DNA of 64,000 nucleotides from NCBI GenBank assembly GCA_002395065.1, contig DGVS01000005.1, forward strand, positions 1-64,000. The letters are read 5' to 3'. The notes beneath the pieces were generated by a model, which made no database searches, was not told the DNA's origin, and saw only the letters and a program-made list of their open reading frames with translations. Source of the stretch: Caryophanales bacterium UBA4278 (GTDB lineage Bacteria; Bacillota_I; Bacilli_A; RFN20; CAG-826). The stretch's first letter is position 1. Every line of letters begins with the position of its first letter. The translations under genes and the position numbers were made by a program. Of the stretch, positions 33,241 through 43,283 are shown one piece after another.

Positions 33241-34493
33241 TTCATCATCGCTTAGTGATTATTGGTGGCGGTTCTGCCGGTATGGCGGCCGCTGTAAAAG
33301 CCTACGAGCTTGGAGAAAAAGATATTCTTATTCTTGAAAAGAATAATTATCTTGGTGGAATTCTGAACCAATGTATTCACAATGGTTTTGGTCTCCACGA
33401 GTTTAAAGAAGAACTCACTGGTCCAGAATTCATGTCTCGTTTTTCCAAACAAGTCAATGAACTCGGAATCAAATATCGACTTAACGCAAATGTTCTTTCG
33501 ATAACAAAAGACAAAGTGGTTACATATTCTAGTGAAGAAGATGGATTAGTTGAAGTAAAAGCTGATGCAATCATCTTAACAACTGGATGCTACGAACGTA
33601 ATGCTGGAGCAATTCAAATTGCTGGTGATCGACCAGTTGGTGTTTATACTGCTGGACAAGCCCAACTTTATTTAAATTGCTATGGTTACCTCGTAGGTAA
33701 AAAAGTCTTTATTCTTGGTAGTGGCGATATTGGCTTAATTATGGCTCGAAGAATGACACTTGAAGGAGCAAAAGTCCTTGGTGTTGCTGAACTAATGCCA
33801 TATTCCGCCGGTTTAAACCGTAATATTGTCCAATGTCTACAAGACTTTAATATTCCGCTTTACTTATCACACACTGTTAAAGAAGTTCGTGGTAAGAACC
33901 GTGTCGAAAAAGTCATCATCGCTAAAGTTGATGAAAAAATGCAGTTTATTCCAGGCACTGAAATGGAATTTGACTGCGACACCCTTCTTCTCTCTGTTGG
34001 ACTTATTCCAAATAACGACTTGTTCAATAACCTTGGAATTAAGTTCTCCAAAACAAGAGGAGCAGTGGTTAATCAAGATATGGAAACAGAAATTCCAGGG
34101 ATCTTCTCTGCTGGTAATGTCCTTCATGTTCATGACCTTGTTGACTATGTTGTTAGCGAAGCTAGAGAAGCTGCTGTTGGTGCTGTGAAATATCTCAACA
34201 AAACAACAAAACATGCCGGTTTTGCCTATGAAATTAAACAAGGATTTGGTATTGGATACGTTGTCCCACAAGTTCTCAATATTAATGACGCTAGTGATAA
34301 AGTATCCTTCAAATTCCGTGTGGCAAAACCATTTAAAGATATTGTGATTAACATTAAAGAAGGTCAGCGAGTGCTAAAGAAAATTATTAAACCAGCGATC
34401 GTTCCTTCTGAAATGGAAATTGTTTATCTATCAAAAGAACTTTTCCAAAAGGAAGATCATACAATCACAGTTAGCGTGGAGGAGAAGAAATGA
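33237..34493 (+). CDS. NAD(P)/FAD-dependent oxidoreductase, partner subunit
   Basis: 418 residues. An FAD Rossmann motif (VIIGGGSAGMAAAVKA, 7-22), a CIHNGFG motif near 46-52 where the related family has a redox-active Cys, and a second NAD-binding Rossmann motif (VFILGSGDIGLIMARRM) near 155-171 place it among pyridine-nucleotide-disulfide-type oxidoreductases. Three-gene modules of this layout pass electrons from the GlpA-like subunit to NAD(P). The start and stop overlap both neighbours by four bases (ATGA), so the three subunits are translationally coupled. Confidence 0.88.
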   Translation: MIHHRLVIIGGGSAGMAAAVKAYELGEKDILILEKNNYLGGILNQCIHNGFGLHEFKEELTGPEFMSRFSKQVNELGIKYRLNANVLSITKDKVVTYSSEEDGLVEVKADAIILTTGCYERNAGAIQIAGDRPVGVYTAGQAQLYLNCYGYLVGKKVFILGSGDIGLIMARRMTLEGAKVLGVAELMPYSAGLNRNIVQCLQDFNIPLYLSHTVKEVRGKNRVEKVIIAKVDEKMQFIPGTEMEFDCDTLLLSVGLIPNNDLFNNLGIKFSKTRGAVVNQDMETEIPGIFSAGNVLHVHDLVDYVVSEAREAAVGAVKYLNKTTKHAGFAYEIKQGFGIGYVVPQVLNINDASDKVSFKFRVAKPFKDIVINIKEGQRVLKKIIKPAIVPSEMEIVYLSKELFQKEDHTITVSVEEKK

Positions 34494-34834
34494 GAGAATT
34501 AATTTGCATTAATTGTCCTCGTGGTTGTCGTTTAAAAATCGACGATGATTTTAATGTCACCGGTAACTTCTGCCCACGCGGCGTAATATACGCGAAAAAC
34601 GAACTGACTCATCCAGTTCGTACATTAACTTCAACTGTCAAAGTACAAAGTACTTTAGAAAGACGTTTGCCAGTTAAATCAAGCGAACCTCTTCCAAAGG
34701 AAAAAGTTTTTGATGCGGTGAATGAACTGGATCAAGTCAGTGTAAAAACTCCTGTTCATATTGGTGATGTGATTATTGAAAACGTCGCCCAAACAGGTGT
34801 GAACATTGTTGCCACAAAAAATATTGAAAAATAA
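34490..34834 (+). CDS. DUF1667 protein, third subunit of the redox module
   Basis: 114 residues. Four cysteines at the N-terminus (CINCPRGC and, after about 15 residues, FCPRG) suggest a metal or Fe-S site, followed by the family's VRTLTSTVKV and PVKSSEPLPK segments. DUF1667 proteins are found almost only beside the two oxidoreductases above, so it is probably an electron-transfer or assembly subunit. It overlaps the preceding stop codon by four bases. Confidence 0.9.
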   Translation: MRELICINCPRGCRLKIDDDFNVTGNFCPRGVIYAKNELTHPVRTLTSTVKVQSTLERRLPVKSSEPLPKEKVFDAVNELDQVSVKTPVHIGDVIIENVAQTGVNIVATKNIEK

Positions 34835-34843
34835 GGAGTAGAT

Positions 34844-36517
34844 ATGTCGAATATCCGAATTGTCTTTCTTGGCGGACAAGATGAACGCTTTAAAAACATG
34901 ATTGCGGTGGAAATTGACCGTGATATTTTCGTTGTTGAAGCTGGTTGTACCTTTCCTGACAAGAATAAACGTGGTATCGACTATATTATTCCGAAGTATG
35001 ATTATTTGTTAACAAATAAAGATCGTGTTCGTGCTTACATTATAACTGAGGGAAACGATCCGATTTTCGGTGCGTTACCATTCATCATTGATAAGATTCC
35101 GGCACCAATTGTTTGTACAGATGTCACTCGTATTTTCCTATTTACATTCTGTGAACACAATAATATCAATCCATCTCATTATCAGTTCCAAATCGTTGAA
35201 CCAAGTGATGATATAACCATTGCTGGTCACTTAATTCGTCTTTTCTCAACGTGTTCGAATATGGCGAACTCCTATGGAGTTTGTTTCGACACTGACCAGG
35301 GAAATATCATTTTTGCGCTCAACTATGTCATTGATAACAATATGACTAAATCATTTGTGACTGATATTAAAAAGATGGGTGTGATTGCAGATAGCCCAAC
35401 TCTTCTTTTACTAGCCGATTCAATTAATGCTGAACGTGCTGGATACTCGAATCCAATGTATAAACTTCGCACAGTGGTTCGAGAGTCAGTTAAAGACGTT
35501 AAGGGAAGAATTTTTGTCGGCCTTGAATCACCAGACGTTTATAACATCGTTGATATTATTCGTATTTGTTCTAAGTACCATCGTCGTATCGTTTTATACG
35601 ATACAGCAACAAGCGATCTTGTTTATCGTTTGATTAAGGTTGGTGTGATTACTGTTCCAAAAGAAACATTTATTCCAGCGGAGGATATCAATCGATATCC
35701 AACGTCGGAAATTGTGGTATTGATTACCGGATTTAAGAACCGTTTACTCCATAAGATTTCGCTTTTAGCGAAAGGTTTACATGATAACAAGATTATCAGC
35801 TTAAATAATACTGATACATTTGTTTTAGGAAACCATTTTACCAATGACGTTGAAATTGATTATTTTGATGCCATGGATGATTTATATCGCGCTGATGTCG
35901 ATGTTGTTAGCATTCGTAAGAATGAATTTATCAAAATGCATCCATCAACTGAGGATATTAAGACAATGTTAACCATCTTTAGACCAAAATACTATGTTCC
36001 AATTAGCGGTTATCTAGTTTGCTTACTTGCAAATGCAAATACAGCTGTGAACATGGGTATTGGTTTAAACCATCAGAATGTTTTACTTGTTGATAACGGT
36101 ATGGTTCTTAACTGCCAGAATTCAGTTTGCTCGTATTCGAGTGAAAAAGTTCTTTCTGGAAACGTAATGGTTGATGGTAAAGATGCATCTAATTTCTCAG
36201 AGCAAATTGTTGAGGAACGTCGTCAGATCTCTGATGATGGTGTTGTTGTTTTAGGAACGGTTATCTCACAATCAAAACACGAAATTGTTGGAGGAGTAGA
36301 TATTCAAACTCGTGGATTATTCTACGCGAAGAACTCCGATGCCTTGTTACGTGAGATGCAAACATTGTTTACAAAAATAGTTTCTGAAAAATTAAAAGAA
36401 CCAGGAATTGTGGTGAAAACGATTGCTGATGAAGTAAAAAATTCGGTTTTGAGCTTAATTCGTCGTCAAACATTAAAAACCCCATTAATTCTCGTGTCAA
36501 TTAAGGAAATAGACTAG
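34844..36517 (+). CDS. RNase J-like protein lacking catalytic residues
   Basis: 557 residues, the length of RNase J. The order of metallo-beta-lactamase, beta-CASP and C-terminal domains is kept, but the metal ligands are gone: the family's THGHEDHIG is TEGNDPIFG at residues 68-76, the next His motif (HSIPDSFG-type) reads CSNMANSYG, the GDF Asp motif reads FALNY, and the late VHGE-type His is replaced in VPISGYLV. The N-terminal GGxxEIGKN motif reads GGQDERFKN. It should therefore be catalytically dead, perhaps a regulatory or scaffold partner of an active RNase J elsewhere. It is separated by nine bases from the redox module. Confidence 0.8.
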   Translation: MSNIRIVFLGGQDERFKNMIAVEIDRDIFVVEAGCTFPDKNKRGIDYIIPKYDYLLTNKDRVRAYIITEGNDPIFGALPFIIDKIPAPIVCTDVTRIFLFTFCEHNNINPSHYQFQIVEPSDDITIAGHLIRLFSTCSNMANSYGVCFDTDQGNIIFALNYVIDNNMTKSFVTDIKKMGVIADSPTLLLLADSINAERAGYSNPMYKLRTVVRESVKDVKGRIFVGLESPDVYNIVDIIRICSKYHRRIVLYDTATSDLVYRLIKVGVITVPKETFIPAEDINRYPTSEIVVLITGFKNRLLHKISLLAKGLHDNKIISLNNTDTFVLGNHFTNDVEIDYFDAMDDLYRADVDVVSIRKNEFIKMHPSTEDIKTMLTIFRPKYYVPISGYLVCLLANANTAVNMGIGLNHQNVLLVDNGMVLNCQNSVCSYSSEKVLSGNVMVDGKDASNFSEQIVEERRQISDDGVVVLGTVISQSKHEIVGGVDIQTRGLFYAKNSDALLREMQTLFTKIVSEKLKEPGIVVKTIADEVKNSVLSLIRRQTLKTPLILVSIKEID

Positions 36518-36536
36518 TTTTGCAAGGGATTTTAAA

Positions 36537-39101
36537 ATGAAGAAGTTAAACATTAAAAGTTCAACTAACATCATTCTTGGTGGGCTAGCCCTCTCCCTTT
36601 TTGCGCTGGTTATTTTACTTTCGCACGGAACACCTTTTGAATTCTTAACAACGGCGATTTGTGCCGCTTTAGGATTCATTGGTTTCTGGATTTTAACTCC
36701 ATTTCTTTTTGTTCTTGGTTTATACATTGTCTTCCGCAAAAAATTAGTTCAATTTAAACTGGAACTATCTTTATGGGGAATCTTTATTGTCGTTCTTTCT
36801 TTGCTTGTGATTACATCAAACTGGGGCAATACAGAAACCATTAATTTTACAAACTGCATTACTTTATTAAACCAACATCAGCCATTTGATCCATTTACAA
36901 ATACTGCCATTGGCGGTGGATTTATTGGCTATGTTTTAGCAGGAATTTTAAATAGCGCACTAACAATCATTGGAACATCCATTGTTTGTTGGATTCTTTT
37001 TGTTGTAGGTGTTGTTTTAATCTTTAATAAGCAAGTTGTTTTACTCTTTAAAATGATTAAAAACCGAAAGAATAAAACTCCTAAACGAGAAGTTCGTTCG
37101 GAAGTAGCTGTGATCGAAGAAATTGAGACACCTGTTAATGAAGAATCTTCCGGAACTAACTTAGAAGATAAAAGTGATGAAGATCAAGCAGCACTTCGCT
37201 CAATGGTGATGCATAGTTTTAACAATACACACGGATTCCAAAAAGCAACTTTTAACTTTGCTGAAGAAAAAGAGCTTGAAACCAAGTTTGAACAACCTTC
37301 ATTCCAAGCTAACCAATTCAATTCAGAACAACCTGCGGTTAATCAACAAGTTGAGGTCGAACAAGTTGTAAGCGAACCTGTTGAAAGTGAATCTACATTT
37401 TCTTTAGAAAATGAAGAACCACAAGTCAAAGAAGAAACTGTTGTTGAAAAGACACCTTTTGCTCCTGCTGAACCAGTGGAAGAAGTTGTGAGTGATCCAT
37501 ATCATCGTCCGCAACCAAAAGCGGTGATTCAAAAACCATATATTTACCCAGAAAAATCACTTTTAACTCCGCATGAATCAGCAGATGATATTTCGAAAAA
37601 TGATGAATCGTGCGCTTCGCGTACTGATTTAATGAATCAAGTCTTTTCTGACCTAGGGATTGGCGCCAAAATCGTTGGACACACAATCGGACCTTCGGTC
37701 ACTCGTTTTGATGTCGCAATGAATGCTAATGTTTCGGTTTCTACAATGCTAAGATATGTTGATGATATTTCCATTCGTCTTGGCGGTGTTCCATGTCGTT
37801 TCGAGCGAATTGTTTTTGGTAAACCAACTTCTGGTTTAGAAATCCCAAATGCCGTTCGTACAAATGTCGGTTTATTCGAATCCATCAATGTTATGGAAGA
37901 GAAGAAATGTAAACCAATGGAAATCATTTTTGGTAAGAATATTTCTGGCGAATTAATTACGGCTGATTTAACAAAATTCCCACACATGTTAGTCGCTGGT
38001 ACAACCGGTTCTGGTAAATCAATCTTTATGCATGCAACGATTTTAACGTTGATTATGCGTAATTCTCCTGAACGTTTAAAGCTCATGCTTGTTGATCCAA
38101 AGAAGGTTGAAATGAGCTATTACAAAGAGATTCCACATCTACTTTGTCCAAATATTTCTGATCCACAAAAAGCCTATTTTGCTTTCAAAAAACTCGTTAT
38201 TGAAATGGAACGTCGTTATAACCTTTTTGAGGCTTCTGGCGTTCGTGATATTGGCGAGTTTAATGATTATGCTAAAGCAAACGGTATTCAACCACTTCCA
38301 TTTATTTGTGTCTTCATTGATGAATACGCAGATTTAAGTGAAGCCTGTAAGGATATTCGTACACCAGTCGTTCGTATCGCTCAAAAAGCACGAAGTGCTG
38401 GTATCCATTTAGTTATTGCAACCCAACGCCCAAGCGTAAATGTTATTGATGGCGTAATTAAGGCCAACGTGCCTGTTCACGTGGCATTAATGACATCAAG
38501 TGCTACCGACTCGATAACAATTATTGGTGAAGGTGGCGCTGAACAACTTCTTGGAAACGGCGATATGCTCGTTGAATGTTCTCTGATTTCTCGTAGCAAC
38601 AAGCCACGTGTCCAAGGTTGCTTTGTTTCTAGTAGCGAAATTCATAATGTTTGTAACTACATCCGTAGTGAAAATAAACCACAATATGATCCGTTCTTTA
38701 TGGATCTTGAAAAAGATCCAGATGAACCAGTCGGTGGCATCTCTAAATCAAACGAACCAGAGGTGACAAAAGTTGATAAAAACCTTGAAGAAGAAAAGCT
38801 TTACGAAATCATTAAAGAAGATATTTCTTCTCGTGAATATTGTTCCATCTCGTTTTTAACGAGAAGTTATGGAATTGGTTTTCCAAAAGCCGGACGTCTT
38901 TTCAATAAACTTGTTTGTGATGGTTATGTTGCTGACAAGGGTGATGCTCGTGGTTCAAAAGTCTTAATTCATACTGCTTCTCAACCACAACAAAACGGTT
39001 CAATTGAACAATCTGAATTTATTCCAAATGATCAACTTGAAGAATCTAGTGATGATTCAAGTTTTAGCCAAGATACTGATGTCAATCCAGTAGATGAATA
39101 G
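36537..39101 (+). CDS. ftsK: DNA translocase FtsK/SpoIIIE
   Basis: 854 residues. Four membrane helices (about 12-165) are followed by a low-complexity Glu/Val/Pro linker (about 180-350), the alpha and beta motor domains with Walker A GTTGSGKS (488-495) and Walker B CVFIDEYADL (near 597-606), and a gamma winged-helix (about 775-830, YCSISFLTRSYGIGFPKAGRLFNKL). The protein pumps DNA through the division septum toward dif. The winged helix indicates that oriented (KOPS/SRS-type) loading is possible. The gene overlaps the pullulanase start by eight bases. Confidence 0.95.
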   Translation: MKKLNIKSSTNIILGGLALSLFALVILLSHGTPFEFLTTAICAALGFIGFWILTPFLFVLGLYIVFRKKLVQFKLELSLWGIFIVVLSLLVITSNWGNTETINFTNCITLLNQHQPFDPFTNTAIGGGFIGYVLAGILNSALTIIGTSIVCWILFVVGVVLIFNKQVVLLFKMIKNRKNKTPKREVRSEVAVIEEIETPVNEESSGTNLEDKSDEDQAALRSMVMHSFNNTHGFQKATFNFAEEKELETKFEQPSFQANQFNSEQPAVNQQVEVEQVVSEPVESESTFSLENEEPQVKEETVVEKTPFAPAEPVEEVVSDPYHRPQPKAVIQKPYIYPEKSLLTPHESADDISKNDESCASRTDLMNQVFSDLGIGAKIVGHTIGPSVTRFDVAMNANVSVSTMLRYVDDISIRLGGVPCRFERIVFGKPTSGLEIPNAVRTNVGLFESINVMEEKKCKPMEIIFGKNISGELITADLTKFPHMLVAGTTGSGKSIFMHATILTLIMRNSPERLKLMLVDPKKVEMSYYKEIPHLLCPNISDPQKAYFAFKKLVIEMERRYNLFEASGVRDIGEFNDYAKANGIQPLPFICVFIDEYADLSEACKDIRTPVVRIAQKARSAGIHLVIATQRPSVNVIDGVIKANVPVHVALMTSSATDSITIIGEGGAEQLLGNGDMLVECSLISRSNKPRVQGCFVSSSEIHNVCNYIRSENKPQYDPFFMDLEKDPDEPVGGISKSNEPEVTKVDKNLEEEKLYEIIKEDISSREYCSISFLTRSYGIGFPKAGRLFNKLVCDGYVADKGDARGSKVLIHTASQPQQNGSIEQSEFIPNDQLEESSDDSSFSQDTDVNPVDE

Positions 39102-41112
39102 TTATTTATCAAATTATCACGAAATATGCATTCCTAACCACATCCTCGGATTTGGTTTTTCTCTTTTCATCAATAACGAAGAAAGAGAATGTCAATTTGT
39201 CAGTAAAACTGACAAGGTTTCGTATTATTTCATTACTGGAAATGACGAAATTCTTGGTCAAGAAATCATTTTAAAATATGGTGATCAACAAGAGTTCGTT
39301 GATGTGACAAAACTAGCTCTTTTATTGGACTTTGATGATATCTACGCTACTGATATCGAACTTGGACCAATCTGTCATGATGATTTCACCATCTTTAGAT
39401 TATGGGCTCCGTTTGCTTCAAGTGTTGTTTTATCTATAGATAACGCCTCATATAAACTTCATCGTTTAGAGTGTGGCGTATATGAAATTCGTGTTGATGG
39501 TGATTTAGATGGTCATCTTTATCAATATGAAGTAACCGTGAATGGTCAAAAAAACATCGTAACTGACCCATACGCGAAATCAAGTAATGCCAACGGAAAA
39601 GAGTCTGCCATAATTAATATATCTCGCTTAATGCGTTCATTTAAGAATGTTGTCGTGGAAAAGACATATAGCAAACTTAAAAGCAGTGTCTATGAATTGC
39701 ATGTCCGTGACTTCACGATTCAACAAACAACCAACATTGTTCATAAAGGAAAATATTTAGGTTTAACCGAGGAAAATCGCGTTACAAAGCAGAACCATCC
39801 TTGTGGTTTAGATTATTTAAAGTTCCTTCATGTGAGTCATGTTCAACTTCTTCCGGTGCTAGATTTTGAAACAGTGGATGAAATCAAAGGTGGTTATAAC
39901 TGGGGTTATGACCCAGTATCTTTCTTTACTTTAGAAGGAAGCTATTCCACGGATCCAAATAATCCGTTTTCCAGAATGGTGGAGTTCCGTCAGCTTGTTG
40001 ATTCATTACATAAATCGGGTTTAAGAGTTAATCTTGATGTGGTTTATAACCACATTTACAATGGGGCGAGACAAAATCTAAATGTTATTACTCCGCATTA
40101 CTTCTTAAGAGAAGAAAACGAAAAACTTGCCAACCATTCCTGGTGCGGATGTGATTTTGCTAGTGAGAGAAAAATGGCTCGTCGGCTAATTAAAGAATCG
40201 ATAGATTTTTTAATGAAAACTTATGATGTTGATGGATTCCGTTTTGATTTAATGGGTCTAATTGATTTAGAGACAATGAAAGAAGTGACAAATCTCATTT
40301 TGTCCAACAAAAAAGAAGCTCTTGTTTACGGTGAAGGTTGGGATATGAACGCCATCACTTTTAAAGATGAAAAACTTGCCACAATCAAAAATAGCCACGA
40401 ATTGCCTGACGTTTCGTTCTTTAATGACACATATCGTGACATCATGAGAGGCCATGGTGGGCACGCTAAACTCGATGATAACGGATTTCTTTTGGGCAAC
40501 ACATCGTATGTCGAAGGTTTTAAATTTGCTTACCTTGGATCATCAAAAAACTTAACATATCCAAAGCTTTTTGATCACCCAAGTCAATCAATTAACTATG
40601 TTGAATGCCATGATAACGCAACAATTTATGATGTAATAAATGAATCAACCGAAGACATTGATGTTTTAAGAATGGTGAAACTGTTTAATAAAGTTATCAT
40701 GTGTTCGGTTGGTATCCCATTTATTCATATGGGACAAGAAATTGGTTTAACCAAACACAACCAAAGAAATACCTATAATTTAGGTGATTATTATAATCAA
40801 ATGGATTATGACATTTTGGATGAACGCTATGACATGGCACAGTCATTTAGACACTATAACCTCGCCCGTCAACATGCTGATTTTTTAGATAATCTAGATT
40901 TAAACAATGTTAGTTTTATGTCTCCTAAAGAAGGTGTGCTAATCGCGACCTGGAATGGGGAAAGAAAATATAAATATTGTTTCAATGTAACAAAACAAGA
41001 ATTTGCCTTGCCAAATAGTGAATGTTTCTATAATTATTCTAAGAATAATAATCGTGTAGAAGAAACAATTTATCTTCCACCTTTCCGTTGTACTTATTTA
41101 TTAAAGGATTAA
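39094..41112 (+). CDS. pulA: Type I pullulanase (GH13)
   Basis: 672 residues. An N-terminal domain and a CBM48 domain (about 100-180) precede the GH13 catalytic barrel. Diagnostic motifs: YELHVRDFTI, the pullulanase signature YNWGYDPVSF, VVYNHIY, GFRFDLMG (nucleophile Asp), YGEGWDM (acid Glu) and VECHDN (third Asp). No signal peptide is seen, so it is cytoplasmic and probably debranches glycogen or imported alpha-glucans. The start codon lies inside ftsK, with the ribosome binding function likely supplied by coupling. Confidence 0.93.
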   Translation: MNSYLSNYHEICIPNHILGFGFSLFINNEERECQFVSKTDKVSYYFITGNDEILGQEIILKYGDQQEFVDVTKLALLLDFDDIYATDIELGPICHDDFTIFRLWAPFASSVVLSIDNASYKLHRLECGVYEIRVDGDLDGHLYQYEVTVNGQKNIVTDPYAKSSNANGKESAIINISRLMRSFKNVVVEKTYSKLKSSVYELHVRDFTIQQTTNIVHKGKYLGLTEENRVTKQNHPCGLDYLKFLHVSHVQLLPVLDFETVDEIKGGYNWGYDPVSFFTLEGSYSTDPNNPFSRMVEFRQLVDSLHKSGLRVNLDVVYNHIYNGARQNLNVITPHYFLREENEKLANHSWCGCDFASERKMARRLIKESIDFLMKTYDVDGFRFDLMGLIDLETMKEVTNLILSNKKEALVYGEGWDMNAITFKDEKLATIKNSHELPDVSFFNDTYRDIMRGHGGHAKLDDNGFLLGNTSYVEGFKFAYLGSSKNLTYPKLFDHPSQSINYVECHDNATIYDVINESTEDIDVLRMVKLFNKVIMCSVGIPFIHMGQEIGLTKHNQRNTYNLGDYYNQMDYDILDERYDMAQSFRHYNLARQHADFLDNLDLNNVSFMSPKEGVLIATWNGERKYKYCFNVTKQEFALPNSECFYNYSKNNNRVEETIYLPPFRCTYLLKD

Positions 41113-41121
41113 AATGTTGTT

Positions 41122-41943
41122 ATGAGAAAATTCTTTATTTACTTAAAAGTTGTCTTCATGTGTGGCCCAGTCATTCTTTTTAATTTATTTCGTTATTTAA
41201 AATACACTCGTCATCCAGAGAAATATCCTTTTGAAAAAAGATATGCCATGGTGCGTAAGGAAATCCTCTTTGTTTTACGCCGCTTCCATATTGATGTTCA
41301 AGCTCAAGGATACGAAACACTTAGCAATGCTAAAAAACCATGCTTAGTCATTTCAAACCACTATAGTTTAATGGACCCAGTCATGCTCATTGCGAGCAGT
41401 GAACGTCCAATTACTTTCTTATCAAAGAAAGAAAATTTAAAGATGCCATTTGTTGGTCAAATCTTAAAGATGCTCCAAGTGTTTACGATTGACCGTAAAA
41501 ACGTTCTTTCTCAAGTTCGTACATTGCAACAAATCGGCGAATATCTAAAAGATGAAACCAAACCACACGTTGTCATCTTTATTGAAGGTACCAGAAACAA
41601 AAAACCAGAAGGCGATCTTCTTGAATTCCATCCTGGAACATTAAAAATTGCCTATAAGGCAAATTGTAATATTGTTCCTGCAACAATGTATGGAACATTC
41701 CGTATCTTAAAGCTTAATTCGTATCTTAAAAAATATCCATTCTGGTGGAAGATTAATGATCCAATCACACCAGAGATGTTTGCTAATAAGAGCACAATTG
41801 ATTTAGCTGCTGAAATTAGACAAAAAATGACCGAACAAGTCGATCAATTGCGAGTTTTAGATAAGAAATATATCTACGAAGAGAAGGTTAGTGTCAAACG
41901 CAAAGCGTTAGAAACTGTCGTCGATCTTCGCGTTAATGCGTAA
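41122..41943 (+). CDS. plsC: 1-acyl-sn-glycerol-3-phosphate acyltransferase (PlsC family)
   Basis: 273 residues. A hydrophobic N-terminus is followed by the acyltransferase motifs NHYSLMD (NH-x4-D, residues about 76-82), a lysine-rich FLSKKENLKMPFVG segment and FIEGTRNKK (EGTR). It acylates lysophosphatidate to phosphatidate at the membrane. The last 36 bases overlap the convergent methyltransferase gene. It starts ten bases after the pullulanase stop. Confidence 0.9.
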   Translation: MRKFFIYLKVVFMCGPVILFNLFRYLKYTRHPEKYPFEKRYAMVRKEILFVLRRFHIDVQAQGYETLSNAKKPCLVISNHYSLMDPVMLIASSERPITFLSKKENLKMPFVGQILKMLQVFTIDRKNVLSQVRTLQQIGEYLKDETKPHVVIFIEGTRNKKPEGDLLEFHPGTLKIAYKANCNIVPATMYGTFRILKLNSYLKKYPFWWKINDPITPEMFANKSTIDLAAEIRQKMTEQVDQLRVLDKKYIYEEKVSVKRKALETVVDLRVNA

Positions 41944-43185
41944 TCCCTTAGGATATAAGTTCTTTAGAACTCCATTTACGGAATGAACGCATCCAAGATT
42001 CATTCCTAGATATGAAACGAAATAATAGCCCTCTGGGTTATTTTTTCTGATTTGATTTCCACTTAGGTATTGGACAACTTCCTCTCGAGTAAGTTCGATG
42101 CTATTTCTGGCTGAGACGGCATGAGAGAAGTGGTGAGAAGGAATCTCTTTGTTATTAATAATTGACTTTGTTAGTAATCCTGGACGAAGAGACAATTCAA
42201 TCAGTCGTTCATCAATCTTATTTTTTAAATGAAAAACTTGCGTTTCTTTGGAGTTTCCTTTGGTTTGAACAACACGTTTGATGTCAATTTCTTCGACCCG
42301 ATTTTCACTTAAAATACCTGGTTTTGTAATTAAGGCAATGTAGTGTCCCTCCCCAGAAAACATGTTTGGAAAAAGATGCACGGTTTCTGGATATTTTTTT
42401 GAGCGGAAATTGCCGGTGATTTCTGGAATTCGTTGAAGTTTTGCTGGTGTTTTTTGGAGGAGATATTCGACGACTTCTTCATCTTCTTCATATGAATATG
42501 AGCAGGTGGAATAAACAAGAGTTCCACCTTCTTTTAACATGGAAAACGCCATCAAAATTAGTTCCTTTTGAATAGCGGAATATTTTAAGACTTTTTCATA
42601 TGTCCAATCTTTTTTCATTTCCTCGTTTTTGCGGAACATTCCCGATCCGCTACAAGGAGCATCAAGGATAATTGCGTCAAAATAATTCAGGTAATTCTGA
42701 GATATTTTTGAGAAGTCTAGTGATGTTACGACGACATTATCAAGACCCATTCTTTCAATATTTTGAAGAAGAGTTAATGCTCTTGGTTTTGATAAATCGT
42801 TTGAAACTAGAATACCGTTTTGATTTAGTCTTAATGAAGCTTGAACAGTTTTTCCTCCTGGCGCAGCACAAAGATCAAGAATCCTTTCGTTTCCTTTTAA
42901 AGGAAGAAGGGAAGCAACAATAGCGGCGCTAGGATCTTGAATATAATAAGCACCTTGTTCGTGATAAATCATTTTTCCTAAGTCATACTCACTTTGGTCA
43001 TACAAGAAGGCGTGTTCTACGAACGGATGCCTTCTAACACGAGGAAAAAGATTAATGAAAGCGTCATCGCTCATTTTCTTAAAGTTTAAATAAACGCCTT
43101 TGTGTTCTTTTTCATCAAATGATGAAATAAGACTAGAAATCTCACTTTCTGTTAAATATTTTTTTAGGTGCTTAGCAAAATCCAT
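41908..43185 (-). CDS. RsmF-type 16S rRNA m5C methyltransferase
   Basis: 425 residues from the preferred ATG (MDFAKHL); a GTG nine codons upstream (43212) is an alternative. The N-terminal PUA-like part is followed by the SAM-binding core (LDLCAAPGGKT), the PCSGSGMF motif with one conserved Cys and the STCSYSYEEDEEVVEYLL motif with the catalytic Cys. The C-terminal region (about 290-425) matches the RsmF/YebU C-terminal extension. It methylates cytosine in 16S rRNA; the exact position is not certain from sequence. Its 3' end overlaps plsC. Confidence 0.88.
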   Translation of the reverse strand: MDFAKHLKKYLTESEISSLISSFDEKEHKGVYLNFKKMSDDAFINLFPRVRRHPFVEHAFLYDQSEYDLGKMIYHEQGAYYIQDPSAAIVASLLPLKGNERILDLCAAPGGKTVQASLRLNQNGILVSNDLSKPRALTLLQNIERMGLDNVVVTSLDFSKISQNYLNYFDAIILDAPCSGSGMFRKNEEMKKDWTYEKVLKYSAIQKELILMAFSMLKEGGTLVYSTCSYSYEEDEEVVEYLLQKTPAKLQRIPEITGNFRSKKYPETVHLFPNMFSGEGHYIALITKPGILSENRVEEIDIKRVVQTKGNSKETQVFHLKNKIDERLIELSLRPGLLTKSIINNKEIPSHHFSHAVSARNSIELTREEVVQYLSGNQIRKNNPEGYYFVSYLGMNLGCVHSVNGVLKNLYPKGLRINAKIDDSF

Positions 43186-43283
43186 ATCTTTATTATTAAA
43201 TAAAACAAACACAATTACGAGTTTTAAAAATTGTTATTATAATTCATACTAATTTGGTATGATTATAATGAGGTTTTATTTTT

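Noticed and set aside
33867..34271. 134-codon antisense frame in the second oxidoreductase gene
   Set aside because: It is fully inside a real gene and Phe/Asn/Ser-rich, typical of a shadow frame.
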